Source of the DNA: Peristeroidobacter soli
Lineage (GTDB): Bacteria; Pseudomonadota; Gammaproteobacteria; Steroidobacterales; Steroidobacteraceae
Direction: 5' to 3'
DNA length: 64,000 nt
Assembly: GCF_004138485.1 (NCBI RefSeq)
Contig: NZ_RYEV01000008.1
Span: forward strand, 354,921-418,920
Positions within the stretch are counted from its first letter, which is position 1, and each line of letters begins with the position of its first letter. A model generated the notes under the pieces. The model did no database searches. It saw only the letters and a program-made list of their open reading frames with translations, and was not told where the DNA came from. The translations under genes and the position numbers were made by a program. Positions 34,973-43,622 of this stretch are shown one piece after another.

Positions 34973-35748
34973 TGAGCCAAGGCTCGAGTATCGAATGGAC
35001 TGAACACACATGGAACCCCGTCACGGGGTGCCTGAAAGTCAGTCAAGGCTGCAAGAACTGCTACGCCGAGCGAATGGCGAAGCGTTTGAAGGCCATGGGA
35101 GCGGCGCGCTATGCGGCGGGCTTCGCGCCAACGCTGCATCGGGATCTCATAGACGCGCCGCGTGCCTGGAAGAAGCCCAGGCTGGTCTTCGTGAACTCTA
35201 TGAGCGATCTTTTCCAAGAAGATGTGCCGGAGGAGTTTATTCAGCGCGTTTTCAAGACTATGGAGGCATGCCCCCAGCATACGTTTCAGATCTTGACGAA
35301 GCGAAGCGAGCGATTGCGCGATCTGGGAGCTCGGCTACGGTGGCCAGCGAACGTTTGGATGGGCGTTAGCGTCGAAGATGCGCGGGTGATGCATCGGGTG
35401 GTAGATCTTGCCTGCGTGCCCGCCGCGGTTCGATTCCTCTCATGCGAGCCGCTGATCGGCCCTCTGGATGAAATTCCACTGCAAAACATAGATTGGGTCA
35501 TTGTGGGCGGAGAGTCAGGTCCCCGCGCTCGTGAGATGAAACAAGAATGGGTGAAGTCGATACGCCGGCAGTGCCGGGCGTCCGCCGTGGCTTTTTTCTT
35601 CAAGCAGTGGGGTGGCGTACGGAAGGATCTAACGGGGCGATTGCTTGACGGACGCGTCTACGACGAAATGCCTCGGCGCTACGAGGCTAGGGCCGTCACT
35701 CTAGCTGAGTCTGACAAGACCCCACTTCGACATGCCGCGCGGGCTTAG
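34972..35748 (+). CDS. Phage Gp37/Gp68-family (DUF5131) three-Cys protein
   Basis: The 258-residue protein has the three-cysteine motif Cys20-x6-Cys27-x2-Cys30 (GCLKVSQGCKNCYAE) followed by RLVFVNSMSDLFQEDVPEEF, CPQHTFQILTKRSERL, WMGVSVEDAR, RFLSCEPLIGPL and WVIVGGESGPRAREM. The arrangement resembles a radical SAM-like barrel with the cysteines as cluster ligands. The family occurs in phages and genomic islands, always with TcmP. Its start codon overlaps the tcmP stop, so the two are made together. The reaction is unknown. Confidence 0.88.
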   Translation: MSQGSSIEWTEHTWNPVTGCLKVSQGCKNCYAERMAKRLKAMGAARYAAGFAPTLHRDLIDAPRAWKKPRLVFVNSMSDLFQEDVPEEFIQRVFKTMEACPQHTFQILTKRSERLRDLGARLRWPANVWMGVSVEDARVMHRVVDLACVPAAVRFLSCEPLIGPLDEIPLQNIDWVIVGGESGPRAREMKQEWVKSIRRQCRASAVAFFFKQWGGVRKDLTGRLLDGRVYDEMPRRYEARAVTLAESDKTPLRHAARA

Positions 35749-35957
35749 CTCCGGCTGCGGTTCAGCTCGTCGTCGCTTGCGGAGAACAGCGCATCTATCG
35801 CGTGGCGTGCTTCATCGCTTTGCATTTTCGCATACAGGGTGTCGAGCTCGCGATTCCAGTGGTCGAGTTCCACTTTCGGGTCGCACCCCTGTTGAGTGGC
35901 GAGCTCGACTAACTGCCTGAGTTCAGGCTCGCGCGGCGACAACTTCGTGGTTTTCAC
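35745..35957 (-). CDS. Hypothetical small protein
   Basis: The 70-residue product reads like a real soluble helical protein (ELRQLVELATQQGCDPKVEL, then DTLYAKMQSDEARHAIDALF) with balanced composition, unlike the Arg/Pro-rich antisense frames. It starts with ATG at 35957 and overlaps the end of the Gp37/Gp68-like gene by four bases on the opposite strand. I recognise no family. Confidence 0.5.
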   Translation of the reverse strand: MKTTKLSPREPELRQLVELATQQGCDPKVELDHWNRELDTLYAKMQSDEARHAIDALFSASDDELNRSRS

Positions 35958-36008
35958 GGTGCGTCTGAGCAGTGCATTCTGGCCGGCTAGTCGAGTTTGA
36001 GTCGCTGA

Positions 36009-36350
36009 CTAAATGCGGCAATAAATCTTCTTCATGCCCTTATCCTCCGGATTGTAATTCGGGTCGTCGGGCGTGAATGTTTCTTCCAGCATGCGCAGGT
36101 CGCGCATCTTCGACACCGTCCAGAGTTTTCCGAAGCCGAGAGCGTTTGACAAGCTGGAGCCGCGGACTTGGATAGCGCGGAGGGAGTCGGCGCCGCGAGT
36201 TGAGACGCCGTAGCAGTACGGAGCGACGACGCGGAGGTGGTCGTCGTAGTGGAATTGCAGCAGGGCGTGGCGGCGAATGGCTTCGCTGATGATGTCGCTC
36301 GGAGCGGAAACGCGGCCGCCGGTCGAGGGCGGCCGCTTGCGAGCGATCAT
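36009..36350 (-). CDS. Hypothetical protein with WYL-like features
   Basis: The 113-residue protein contains SEAIRRHALLQFHYDDHLRVVAPYCYGVS, an arrangement resembling small WYL-type ligand-binding domains. It then has RAIQVRGSSLSNALGFGKLWTV and a conserved C-terminal DDPNYNPEDKGMKKIYCRI. Proteins of this shape are widespread single-domain hypotheticals; the function is unknown. It lies 10 bases upstream of the stop of the molybdopterin-binding subunit gene, but on the same strand after it, so it could be cotranscribed. Confidence 0.6.
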   Translation of the reverse strand: MIARKRPPSTGGRVSAPSDIISEAIRRHALLQFHYDDHLRVVAPYCYGVSTRGADSLRAIQVRGSSLSNALGFGKLWTVSKMRDLRMLEETFTPDDPNYNPEDKGMKKIYCRI

Positions 36351-36360
36351 GGCGGGTTGA

Positions 36361-38619
36361 TCAAACCGAGTAGCCTTCTTTGGTGAACGGCATCGACCTC
36401 ACTCTGTGCCCCGTCGCCGCGAAGATCGCATTCGCGATCGCCGGTGCCACCGGAGGCAGGGCAGGTTCGCCAATCCCCGTGGGAGTGAAGTCGCTTTCGA
36501 TGAAGTACGACTCGACCTTGGGCGCGTTGGGGATGCGCAGGATCTGGTAGCTGTCGAAATTGTTCTGTTTGATGCGGCCGTTCTCGAAATCGATCTGCTG
36601 GGCCAGCGCGGCGCTGAAGCCGTCGGTGACTGCGCCTTCGGTTTGATTCTCGGCGCCGCTCATGTTGACGATGGGGCCGACGTCACCGGCGACGACGATG
36701 CGATGAATCGTGATCTTGCGGTTGTCGTCGACGCTCACGTCGGCGACTTCGGCGAAGTGGCCGGCGTGGCTGAAGTGGAAGGCCAGGCCGAGGCCGCGGC
36801 CTTTGGGCAGCTGTTGACCCCAGCCGGCTTTCTCGGCGGCGAGCTTGATCACCGCCGCCGCGCGGCCGGTATTCAGCGCGAACTCGTTGCCTTGTTGCAG
36901 CCAGCGCGGCTCACCCATGATTTCCAGCAGGAATTCCAGGTGATCGCGTTTCGCGGCCACCGAGCATTCATGCAGGAACGATTGGGTCGCGAACGCGATC
37001 GAGCACGAGCGAGGTGCGCGCCACGGGCCCGTGGGGATCTGCAATGGAAGTTTGGTCTGTGTGAGGCGCGCGTTCGGAATGAGTTGCGCGGGGAATTCAT
37101 CGGCCGACATGTCACCGCCGCTGGTCGGGCGTTGGCCATCCTGGGTGAAGGTGATGAAATGATCCTGCCACGCGATCAGCTTGCCCGCCTTGTCGAGACC
37201 GCCTTTGAACGAGTGGAAGCCCCCGACTCGATAGAAGTCGTGATGCATGTCGTCTTCGCGCGTCCACTGCAGCTTCACCGGCACGCCGGCCTGTTTGGCG
37301 ATGGCGGCGGCTTCGCACATGTAGTCGTTCATCAAGCGACGGCCGAAGCCGCCGCCGACGCGCGTCTGATGCAATGTGACTTTCTCCGGCGGAATGCCGA
37401 GTACATCGGCCACCAGTTTCAAGCCGGCCTCGGGCGTCTGGGTCGGCGACCAGATCTCGATCGCGCCATCTTTGAACGCGGCGGTGGTGTTCTGCGGCTC
37501 GAGGGGCGCGTGCGCGATGAACGGATAGGAGTAGAACGCTTCGACGGGCTTCGCCTCGGCGAACACCTTGTCGACGTCGCCGTTGTTTCGAATCGAGTCC
37601 GGACCGGATTGCACCGCGAGCTTCTGCGCCTGTTCGACGTACGCAGTCCAGCTGTCCTTGGAAGCCGTCGACTCATCCCATTTCACTTGTAACTTCTGGC
37701 GCGCGCTGAGCGCGGCCCAAGTGGACCTGGCGAGAATCGCCACGCCCGGCATCACCTCGGTGGGCTTGCCGGTGCCGTTCAAAACGAACGCTTGCGTCAC
37801 GCCCGGCAGCTTGCGGATCTCATCCAGATTCGCTTCGACGACTTTGCCGCCGACCGCGGGACATTTCACGAACGTCGCGTACTGCATGCCCGGCACGACT
37901 TGATCGATGCCGAACAGCGGCTTGCCGGTGACGATCGCGTGGTTGTCGACACCGCCGATACGCTTGCCTAGCAGCTTGTATTCGCCGCGAGTCTTCAGCT
38001 TGAGCGTCTTCTCATCCGGCACGGGCACCGCCGCGGCTGCGGTAGCCAGCGAGGCGTAGGACGCCTTGCGATTGCTCGCCTTGTGGAAGACGGTGCTGTT
38101 CTCGGTCGTGAGCTCCGCTTCGCTCACATTCCACTGTTTGGCAGCGGCACTGACGAGCATGGCGCGACCAGTCGCGCCGGCGCGACGCAATTGATCCCAC
38201 GACATTGGAATCGAACGCGAGCCACCCGCGCTCTGACGGCCGTACACCGTGGGGTTGATCGCCGCCTGCTCGACTTTCACGTGCGCCCAATCCGCATCGA
38301 GCTCTTCGGCAATGATCATCGGGAACGCGGTCTTGATGCCCTGGCCGATTTCCGGGGCCTTGGAATACAGCGTGATCGTGCCTTCCGGCGAAATGCGCAG
38401 AAACGCATTGGGCGCGAACTCCTTGCCCTTGGCGGTTGCCAGAGCAACGTTCCTGTCGCCGACGTAGAACGCCAGCACCAGACCGCCACCGACCAGGCCG
38501 GTGACTTTCAGGAACGTGCGACGGTTGACCTTGCTGACCGACGTTTGCGCCTCGGCGGCGCGGAGCAGGTCCTGCACATAGGCATCGGCGGACAGAATCG
38601 AAGATTCGAGGGCGCTCAT
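36361..38619 (-). CDS. Molybdopterin-binding subunit of a xanthine-dehydrogenase-family hydroxylase (isoquinoline oxidoreductase beta type)
   Basis: The 752-residue protein has a Tat signal (NRRTFLKVTG at about 33-42, then a hydrophobic segment), so it is folded with cofactor and exported. Typical molybdenum-hydroxylase stretches follow: GRQSAGGSRSIPMSWDQLR, RVGGGFGRRLMNDY, QIPTGPWRAPRSC and the C-terminal GIGEPALPPVAPAIANAIF, where the Glu is the catalytic base. It oxidises an aldehyde or N-heterocycle using water; the substrate is unknown. The paired iron-sulfur subunit gene lies 12 bases upstream. Confidence 0.9.
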   Translation of the reverse strand: MSALESSILSADAYVQDLLRAAEAQTSVSKVNRRTFLKVTGLVGGGLVLAFYVGDRNVALATAKGKEFAPNAFLRISPEGTITLYSKAPEIGQGIKTAFPMIIAEELDADWAHVKVEQAAINPTVYGRQSAGGSRSIPMSWDQLRRAGATGRAMLVSAAAKQWNVSEAELTTENSTVFHKASNRKASYASLATAAAAVPVPDEKTLKLKTRGEYKLLGKRIGGVDNHAIVTGKPLFGIDQVVPGMQYATFVKCPAVGGKVVEANLDEIRKLPGVTQAFVLNGTGKPTEVMPGVAILARSTWAALSARQKLQVKWDESTASKDSWTAYVEQAQKLAVQSGPDSIRNNGDVDKVFAEAKPVEAFYSYPFIAHAPLEPQNTTAAFKDGAIEIWSPTQTPEAGLKLVADVLGIPPEKVTLHQTRVGGGFGRRLMNDYMCEAAAIAKQAGVPVKLQWTREDDMHHDFYRVGGFHSFKGGLDKAGKLIAWQDHFITFTQDGQRPTSGGDMSADEFPAQLIPNARLTQTKLPLQIPTGPWRAPRSCSIAFATQSFLHECSVAAKRDHLEFLLEIMGEPRWLQQGNEFALNTGRAAAVIKLAAEKAGWGQQLPKGRGLGLAFHFSHAGHFAEVADVSVDDNRKITIHRIVVAGDVGPIVNMSGAENQTEGAVTDGFSAALAQQIDFENGRIKQNNFDSYQILRIPNAPKVESYFIESDFTPTGIGEPALPPVAPAIANAIFAATGHRVRSMPFTKEGYSV

Positions 38620-38631
38620 GGAAACCTCCGA

Positions 38632-39111
38632 TTAGTTCTGGCTGACCAGGTCGCCGTTCACTTTGGCGGCGGCATGAATGGCTTTGCGGATGCGGGTGTA
38701 AGTGCCGCAGCGGCAGATGTTGCCGGCCATCGCGGCGTCGATGTCGGCGTCGGTGGGCTTGGGATTGCTTTTCAGCAGCGCGGTCGCCGACATGATCTGG
38801 CCCGCCTGGCAGTAACCGCACTGAGCGACGTCGTGCTCGATCCACGCGGCCTGCACGGCGCTCAACTTGCCGTCCTTGCCGGCGAGGCCTTCGATGGTCG
38901 TAATCTTCTGGCCCACGACGGCGCTCGCCGGAATGGAGCAGGAGCGCACCGGGGCGCCATTGAGATGCACGGTGCAGGCTCCGCACTGAGCGACGCCGCA
39001 GCCGTACTTGGTACCTACCAGGCCAAGATGATCGCGGAGGACCCACAGCAGCGGCGTGGCGTCGTCGGCGTCCTTGACCTCGAGATCTTTACCGTTGATG
39101 TTCAGGCGCAT
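38632..39111 (-). CDS. (2Fe-2S) subunit of the molybdenum hydroxylase
   Basis: This 159-residue protein from ATG 39111 has the two-cluster pattern of small subunits of this family: plant-ferredoxin-type [13 protein letters not shown] with a later Cys, and the C-terminal [14 protein letters not shown] and [15 protein letters not shown]. It passes electrons from the molybdopterin subunit to an acceptor, perhaps a cytochrome since no FAD subunit is present. The start was chosen at [11 protein letters not shown], the usual beginning of the fold. Confidence 0.92.
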   Translation of the reverse strand: MRLNINGKDLEVKDADDATPLLWVLRDHLGLVGTKYGCGVAQCGACTVHLNGAPVRSCSIPASAVVGQKITTIEGLAGKDGKLSAVQAAWIEHDVAQCGYCQAGQIMSATALLKSNPKPTDADIDAAMAGNICRCGTYTRIRKAIHAAAKVNGDLVSQN

Positions 39112-39396
39112 GGGAGTCTTCCTGGCTCGGGGCTGGGATAAGGCGATCGATTCTTTCACGGGCTCCGCCCAGCGACAATGCAACTGAGCGCGCGAGGGTG
39201 GCGATTTATCGCTCCCGATGGTGACATTTTTGTCTGGTCGAAAGCGGCCAAGGCCCTTTCGACGGCTGCCAACACGTTCGCTGACAATGCGCTGACCGGT
39301 GCCTGACAGATCCCGCGCACGGTGTTGAACTGACGCAACGAATCGCTTGTGTACAATCCCGGCCGAAGACTTCCTGAGCAATGAGGGAGAGCAGTT
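39112..39396. promoter_or_regulatory. Divergent promoter region with a stem-loop
   Basis: These 285 bases separate the hydroxylase operon (minus) from the ferredoxin reductase-like gene (plus). GTCGAAAG at 39237-39244 pairs with CTTTCGAC at 39256-39263 around an 11-base loop, and a T-rich stretch (acatttttgtct) precedes it. This could be a terminator-like or operator element. I see no small gene. Confidence 0.4.
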
Positions 39397-40473
39397 TTGA
39401 GCACTACTGTGGGTGATAACGTGACAGCCGCCGATGTGGCCGGCGCCATTCAGGCCGATGCAGTCATCGTCGGCGCGGGGCCGTGCGGCCTGTTTCAGAT
39501 TTTCGAATTGGGTCTGCTGGGCATCCGGGCCCACATCATCGATTCGCTTCAGCATCCGGGCGGTCAGTGCAGCGAGCTGTACCCGGAGAAGCCGATCTAC
39601 GACATTCCGGCGCTGCCCGTCTGTGGTGCGCAGGAACTGGTCGACCGGTTGTTACAGCAAGCCAAGCCGTTCAATGCACAGTTTCATATGGGGCAGGAAG
39701 TCACCGAGCTGAAGGTGTTGCCCGACCATACCTTCCTGTTACGCACCTCGCTCGACACGCGCTTTCATGCCAGGACCGTGATCGTCGCCGGCGGTCTGGG
39801 TTCGTTTCAGCCGCGCCGGCTCGGTTGCGAAGGGGTCGAGGCGTTCGAGAACACCAGCATTCATTACAAAGTGAAGAACTCCGCCGAGTTCACCGGCAAG
39901 CATCTGCTGATCTTCGGTGGCGGCGATTCCGCACTCGACTGGACCCTCGAATTTGCCGGCAAGGCACGCAGCGTCACGCTGGTGCATCGTCGGCCTGAGT
40001 TTCGCGCGGCGCCGGCGTCGGTCGCGAAGATGCACGACCTCGTCAGCTCGGGGAGCATGCGTTACGTGGAAGCGATCGCGCAGTCGCTCATCACCGAGAG
40101 CGGCGAGTTCAAAGGGGTGCGTGTGAAGAAGAGCGATGGTGCGATCGAAGAGCTGCACGCCGATAAAGCGTTGGTGTTCTTCGGTCTGCATCCGAAGCTC
40201 GGCCCGATCGCCGAGTGGGGGCTGGGCCTGGACAAGCGCGCCATCCTGGTCGACACCGAAAAATTCCAGACCAGTATCCCGGGCATCTACGCGGTCGGCG
40301 ACATCAACACTTATCCCGGCAAGAAGAAGCTGATTCTGTCCGGTTTCCACGAAGCGGCACTGGCGGCGTTCGCGGTCGCGGCGCATCTGAATCCCGCCAA
40401 GAAAATCCCACTGCAGTACACGACCACCAGCCCCATCATGCAAAAGCGGTTGGGAGTGGCGGGAGAACAGTAG
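39397..40473 (+). CDS. Thioredoxin-reductase-like ferredoxin-NADP reductase
   Basis: The 358-residue flavoprotein has an N-terminal FAD motif ([19 protein letters not shown]), a second dinucleotide motif ([18 protein letters not shown]) and the C-terminal ATP-binding [19 protein letters not shown]. It lacks the CxxC active site of true thioredoxin reductase, as expected for type 2 ferredoxin-NADP reductases. It would move electrons between NADPH and ferredoxin. TTG 39397 was chosen because GGGAGAG lies close upstream. It may feed the ferredoxin-type sulfite reductase encoded downstream at 41421. Confidence 0.85.
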   Translation: MSTTVGDNVTAADVAGAIQADAVIVGAGPCGLFQIFELGLLGIRAHIIDSLQHPGGQCSELYPEKPIYDIPALPVCGAQELVDRLLQQAKPFNAQFHMGQEVTELKVLPDHTFLLRTSLDTRFHARTVIVAGGLGSFQPRRLGCEGVEAFENTSIHYKVKNSAEFTGKHLLIFGGGDSALDWTLEFAGKARSVTLVHRRPEFRAAPASVAKMHDLVSSGSMRYVEAIAQSLITESGEFKGVRVKKSDGAIEELHADKALVFFGLHPKLGPIAEWGLGLDKRAILVDTEKFQTSIPGIYAVGDINTYPGKKKLILSGFHEAALAAFAVAAHLNPAKKIPLQYTTTSPIMQKRLGVAGEQ

Positions 40474-40475
40474 AG

Positions 40476-41336
40476 GTGAATCCGTTGTTGTCCGATCTGC
40501 TTCAGGTGCTGAAGCTGGACCGGTTGGAAGACGATTTGTTTCGGGGTCAGAGCCGCCGGCTCGTGGACGGTCGAGTGTTCGGCGGGCAGGTGCTCGGTCA
40601 GGCGCTGGCCGCGGCCTATGCGACGGTCGAAGGGCGCGAGGCGCATTCGTTGCACGCGTATTTTCTGCGCGCCGGCGATGCGGACCATCCCATCGTGTAT
40701 GAAGTGGATCGGAGCCGCGACGGTCGCGGCTTCACTTCGCGTCGCGTGGTCGCCATTCAGCATGGCGAGCAGATCTTCCACATGTCCGCATCGTTCCAGG
40801 TGCCCGAGGCGGCCATCGATCGCCAGGCCGAGATGCCTCAGGTGCCGCCTCCGGAAGCCGTGCCGGATCTTGCGACCGCTGTGGCCGAGGCCAAGCGCAA
40901 GGCGCCGGATCGACCGCAGCCGTTTCGAATCCATGAGCATCCGTTCGAGTTTCGGCCGGCGCAATTGCCCGATCCTCTGGCCGAGGTCCCACGCGACCCG
41001 CAAGTGAAGGTGTGGATCCGCCTGGTGGAGCGAGTGCCGGACGACCCGGTTCTGCACCACTGCCTGCTGGCTTACACCTCGGATTACTTCCTGCTGGGCG
41101 CGGCCAGCATGGATGCGCGTATGACAAGTGAACGCGAACAGCTGCAGATGGCCAGCATCGACCACGCAATGTGGTTTCACCGCCCGGCGCGGCCGGACGA
41201 GTGGTTGCTTTACGTGCTGGATAGCCCGACGGCCTCCGGCTCACGCGGGTTCGCGCGAGGCAGCCTGTTCACCCGCGACGGCCGGCTGGTCGCATCGACT
41301 GCTCAGGAAGGCCTGGTCCGACGCCTAAGTCCTTGA
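40476..41336 (+). CDS. tesB: Acyl-CoA thioesterase II
   Basis: The 286-residue protein from GTG 40476 has the double hot-dog TesB structure (DGRVFGGQVLGQALAAAYAT, SLHAYFLRAGDADHPIVYEV) and the C-terminal SLFTRDGRLVASTAQEGLVR with the catalytic Gln; the Asp/Thr partners lie in the second half. It hydrolyses medium- to long-chain acyl-CoA. The start is only two bases after the ferredoxin reductase stop, so the two genes are cotranscribed, although no functional link is evident. Confidence 0.88.
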   Translation: MNPLLSDLLQVLKLDRLEDDLFRGQSRRLVDGRVFGGQVLGQALAAAYATVEGREAHSLHAYFLRAGDADHPIVYEVDRSRDGRGFTSRRVVAIQHGEQIFHMSASFQVPEAAIDRQAEMPQVPPPEAVPDLATAVAEAKRKAPDRPQPFRIHEHPFEFRPAQLPDPLAEVPRDPQVKVWIRLVERVPDDPVLHHCLLAYTSDYFLLGAASMDARMTSEREQLQMASIDHAMWFHRPARPDEWLLYVLDSPTASGSRGFARGSLFTRDGRLVASTAQEGLVRRLSP

Positions 41337-41420
41337 TCCGTGTGACCCCTTTCTAACCGGCATCTGGTCATATCCAAGTCGAATTTCTCCCGTCACGGCG
41401 GGGGCTTAGAGTCCCGCACC

Positions 41421-43079
41421 ATGTATCAGTACGACCAGATCGACCAAGCGCTCGTGGACCAGCGCGTCGCCCAGTACCGGGACCAGACGCAGCGTTATCT
41501 CGCGGGCCAGCTGTCCGAAGACGATTTCCGGGCGCTGCGACTCCGCAACGGCCTGTACATCCAGAAGCATGCGCCGATGTTGCGCATCTCGATTCCGTAC
41601 GGCCTGTTGCGTCCCGACCAGGTGCGCATGCTCGGTCGGATCGCGCGCGAATACGACAAGGGCTACGGCCACTTCTCCACCCGCCAGAACATGCAGTTCA
41701 ACTGGCCGAAGCTCGAGCTGGTGCCGGACATCCTGGCGTTGCTCGCGACGGTTCAGTTGCACGGCATCCAGACCAGCGGCAACTGCATTCGTAACGTGAC
41801 CGCCGATCACCTCGCCGGGGTCGCGGCCGATGAGTTGGAAGATCCGCGTCCGTGGTGCGAATACGTGCGCCAGTGGGCGACGTTGCATCCCGAGTTCTCG
41901 TATCTGCCGCGCAAGTTCAAGATCGCGGTCACCGGTTCGCCGGCGGATCGCGCGGCTTCACGCGTGCATGACGTTGGCTTGCACCTCGTGAAGAACGAGC
42001 AGGGCGAAGTCGGCTTCGAAGTGCTGGTCGGCGGCGGCCTCGGTCGCGCCCCCATGATTGGCCACGTGATTCGCGAGTTCCTGCCGAAGCAGGATCTGCT
42101 CGCGTACCTCGAAGCCATCCTGCGCGTGTACAACCTCGAGGGTCGTCGCGACAACATTCACAAGGCGCGTATCAAGATTCTGGTGAAGGCGATCGGTCCG
42201 GAGAAATTCCGCGAGCTGGTCGAAGAGGAATTCGCAGCTGCGAAGGACACCGCGCCGGTGTTCGATGCCGCGGGCTTCGAGCGCATCAAGTCGTACTTCG
42301 CACCGAAGGCCTACGAGACGCTGCAGGATCAGGATGTGGTGTCCGGCAAGCCGCAGGAATTCCGCAACTGGTTCCAGTACAACACGCGCAAGCACAAGGT
42401 CGCGGGCTATCGCGCCGTGTTCCTGTCGCTGAAGTCGCCGAAGCGTCCGCCGGGTGACATCACCGCGGATGAGCTGGACCACGTCGCCGCGCTCGCCGAA
42501 CAATATTCGCTCGGCGAAATCCGCTCGACGCACGATCAGAACGTCGTGTTCGCGCACGTGAAGCAGAGCGATCTGTTCGCGCTGTGGCAGCAGCTGAAGC
42601 TGCACGATCTGGCGACGGCCAACATCGGCACGCTCACCGACATGATCTGCTGCCCCGGCGGCGATTTCTGCGCGCTGGCCAATGCCCGCTCGATTCCGCT
42701 GGCCGAACAGATCAACGAGCGTTTCGACAGCCTCGATTACCTCTACGATCTCGGCGAGATCCAGCTGAAGATGTCCGGCTGCATGAACGGCTGCGGCCAT
42801 CACTCGGTCGGCCACATCGGCGTGCTCGGCGTCGATAAGGACGGCGAGGAGTGGTATCAGATCACCCTCGGCGGTTCGACCGGCGGTCACGACGCGTCGC
42901 TGGGCAAAGTCATCGGTCCGTCCGTCGCGCACGACGACGTTGCCGAGACCATCGAACGCATCATTTCTGTTTTCGTCGAGCACCGGCAGGAAGAGGAACG
43001 TTTCCTCGATACCTTCCGTCGCATCGGCGTCGCTCCTTTCAAGGCCAAGGTTTATGCGCCAGCTAATCAAGCAGCGTGA
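41421..43079 (+). CDS. cysI: Assimilatory sulfite reductase (ferredoxin-type)
   Basis: The 552-residue protein is a siroheme/4Fe-4S reductase of the nitrite/sulfite family: GHFSTRQNMQFNWPKLELVP, GIQTSGNCIRNVTADH, and the cluster ligands in MICCPGGDFCALANARS and SGCMNGCGHHSVGHIG. It reduces sulfite to sulfide. The DUF934 gene directly downstream and the absence of a cysJ flavoprotein indicate the ferredoxin-type assimilatory class. Nitrite reduction is the alternative but less likely, given the cys genes nearby. The gap before it (84 bases) presumably holds a CysB-controlled promoter, although no unmistakable site is visible. Confidence 0.92.
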   Translation: MYQYDQIDQALVDQRVAQYRDQTQRYLAGQLSEDDFRALRLRNGLYIQKHAPMLRISIPYGLLRPDQVRMLGRIAREYDKGYGHFSTRQNMQFNWPKLELVPDILALLATVQLHGIQTSGNCIRNVTADHLAGVAADELEDPRPWCEYVRQWATLHPEFSYLPRKFKIAVTGSPADRAASRVHDVGLHLVKNEQGEVGFEVLVGGGLGRAPMIGHVIREFLPKQDLLAYLEAILRVYNLEGRRDNIHKARIKILVKAIGPEKFRELVEEEFAAAKDTAPVFDAAGFERIKSYFAPKAYETLQDQDVVSGKPQEFRNWFQYNTRKHKVAGYRAVFLSLKSPKRPPGDITADELDHVAALAEQYSLGEIRSTHDQNVVFAHVKQSDLFALWQQLKLHDLATANIGTLTDMICCPGGDFCALANARSIPLAEQINERFDSLDYLYDLGEIQLKMSGCMNGCGHHSVGHIGVLGVDKDGEEWYQITLGGSTGGHDASLGKVIGPSVAHDDVAETIERIISVFVEHRQEEERFLDTFRRIGVAPFKAKVYAPANQAA

Positions 43080-43548
43080 AGTCGTCGTCGACGAGTGGCG
43101 CTACGCCGATGAAGATCCGGTCGGCCGCGAGCGCGCCCTGATCCTGCCTTTTGCCCGCTGGAAGGCGGAGCGCGAGCAGTGGTGGCTGTGGGACGGCCGC
43201 CTCGGTGTGCGCCTCGGCGTCACCGACAAGGTGGACGAGCTGAAGAACGATTTCACTCGCATCGGACTGGTCGCTCTGGAGTTCGGCGGCATTGGCGAAG
43301 GCCGTGGCTACAGCCAGGCGGCGCTGCTTCGCACGCGTTACAAGTTCACCGGCGAGTTGCGTGCGGTGGGCAAGATCCAGCGCGATCAGTTGTTCTATAT
43401 GGCACGCTGTGGCTTCGACAGCTTCGAGCTGCCCGAAGGCGCCGATCTCAAGGTGGCGCTCACGGCGTTCGACGATTTCTCCGTTGCGTACCAGGGCGCG
43501 TTCGATGCCGCTGGCGTGCACGTTGAGCGTCGCGCTGTCGCTGGTTGA
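43054..43548 (+). CDS. DUF934-family protein linked to sulfite reduction
   Basis: The 164-residue protein starts at ATG 43054, inside the end of cysI (26-base overlap), so it is translationally linked. It has the family features RLGVRLGVTDKVDELKNDFT, ALEFGGIGEGRGYSQAALLR and YKFTGELRAVGKIQRDQLF. DUF934 proteins are nearly always adjacent to sulfite reductase and are thought to assist it, but their biochemical role is not known. Confidence 0.92.
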   Translation: MRQLIKQREVVVDEWRYADEDPVGRERALILPFARWKAEREQWWLWDGRLGVRLGVTDKVDELKNDFTRIGLVALEFGGIGEGRGYSQAALLRTRYKFTGELRAVGKIQRDQLFYMARCGFDSFELPEGADLKVALTAFDDFSVAYQGAFDAAGVHVERRAVAG

Positions 43549-43622
43549 AAGCCGCTTGTAGCGCTCTCTCGCGCAAATCAAAATAATGGGCGCGCGGCTT
43601 CGCGCGTTCGCGGGAGAAGACC

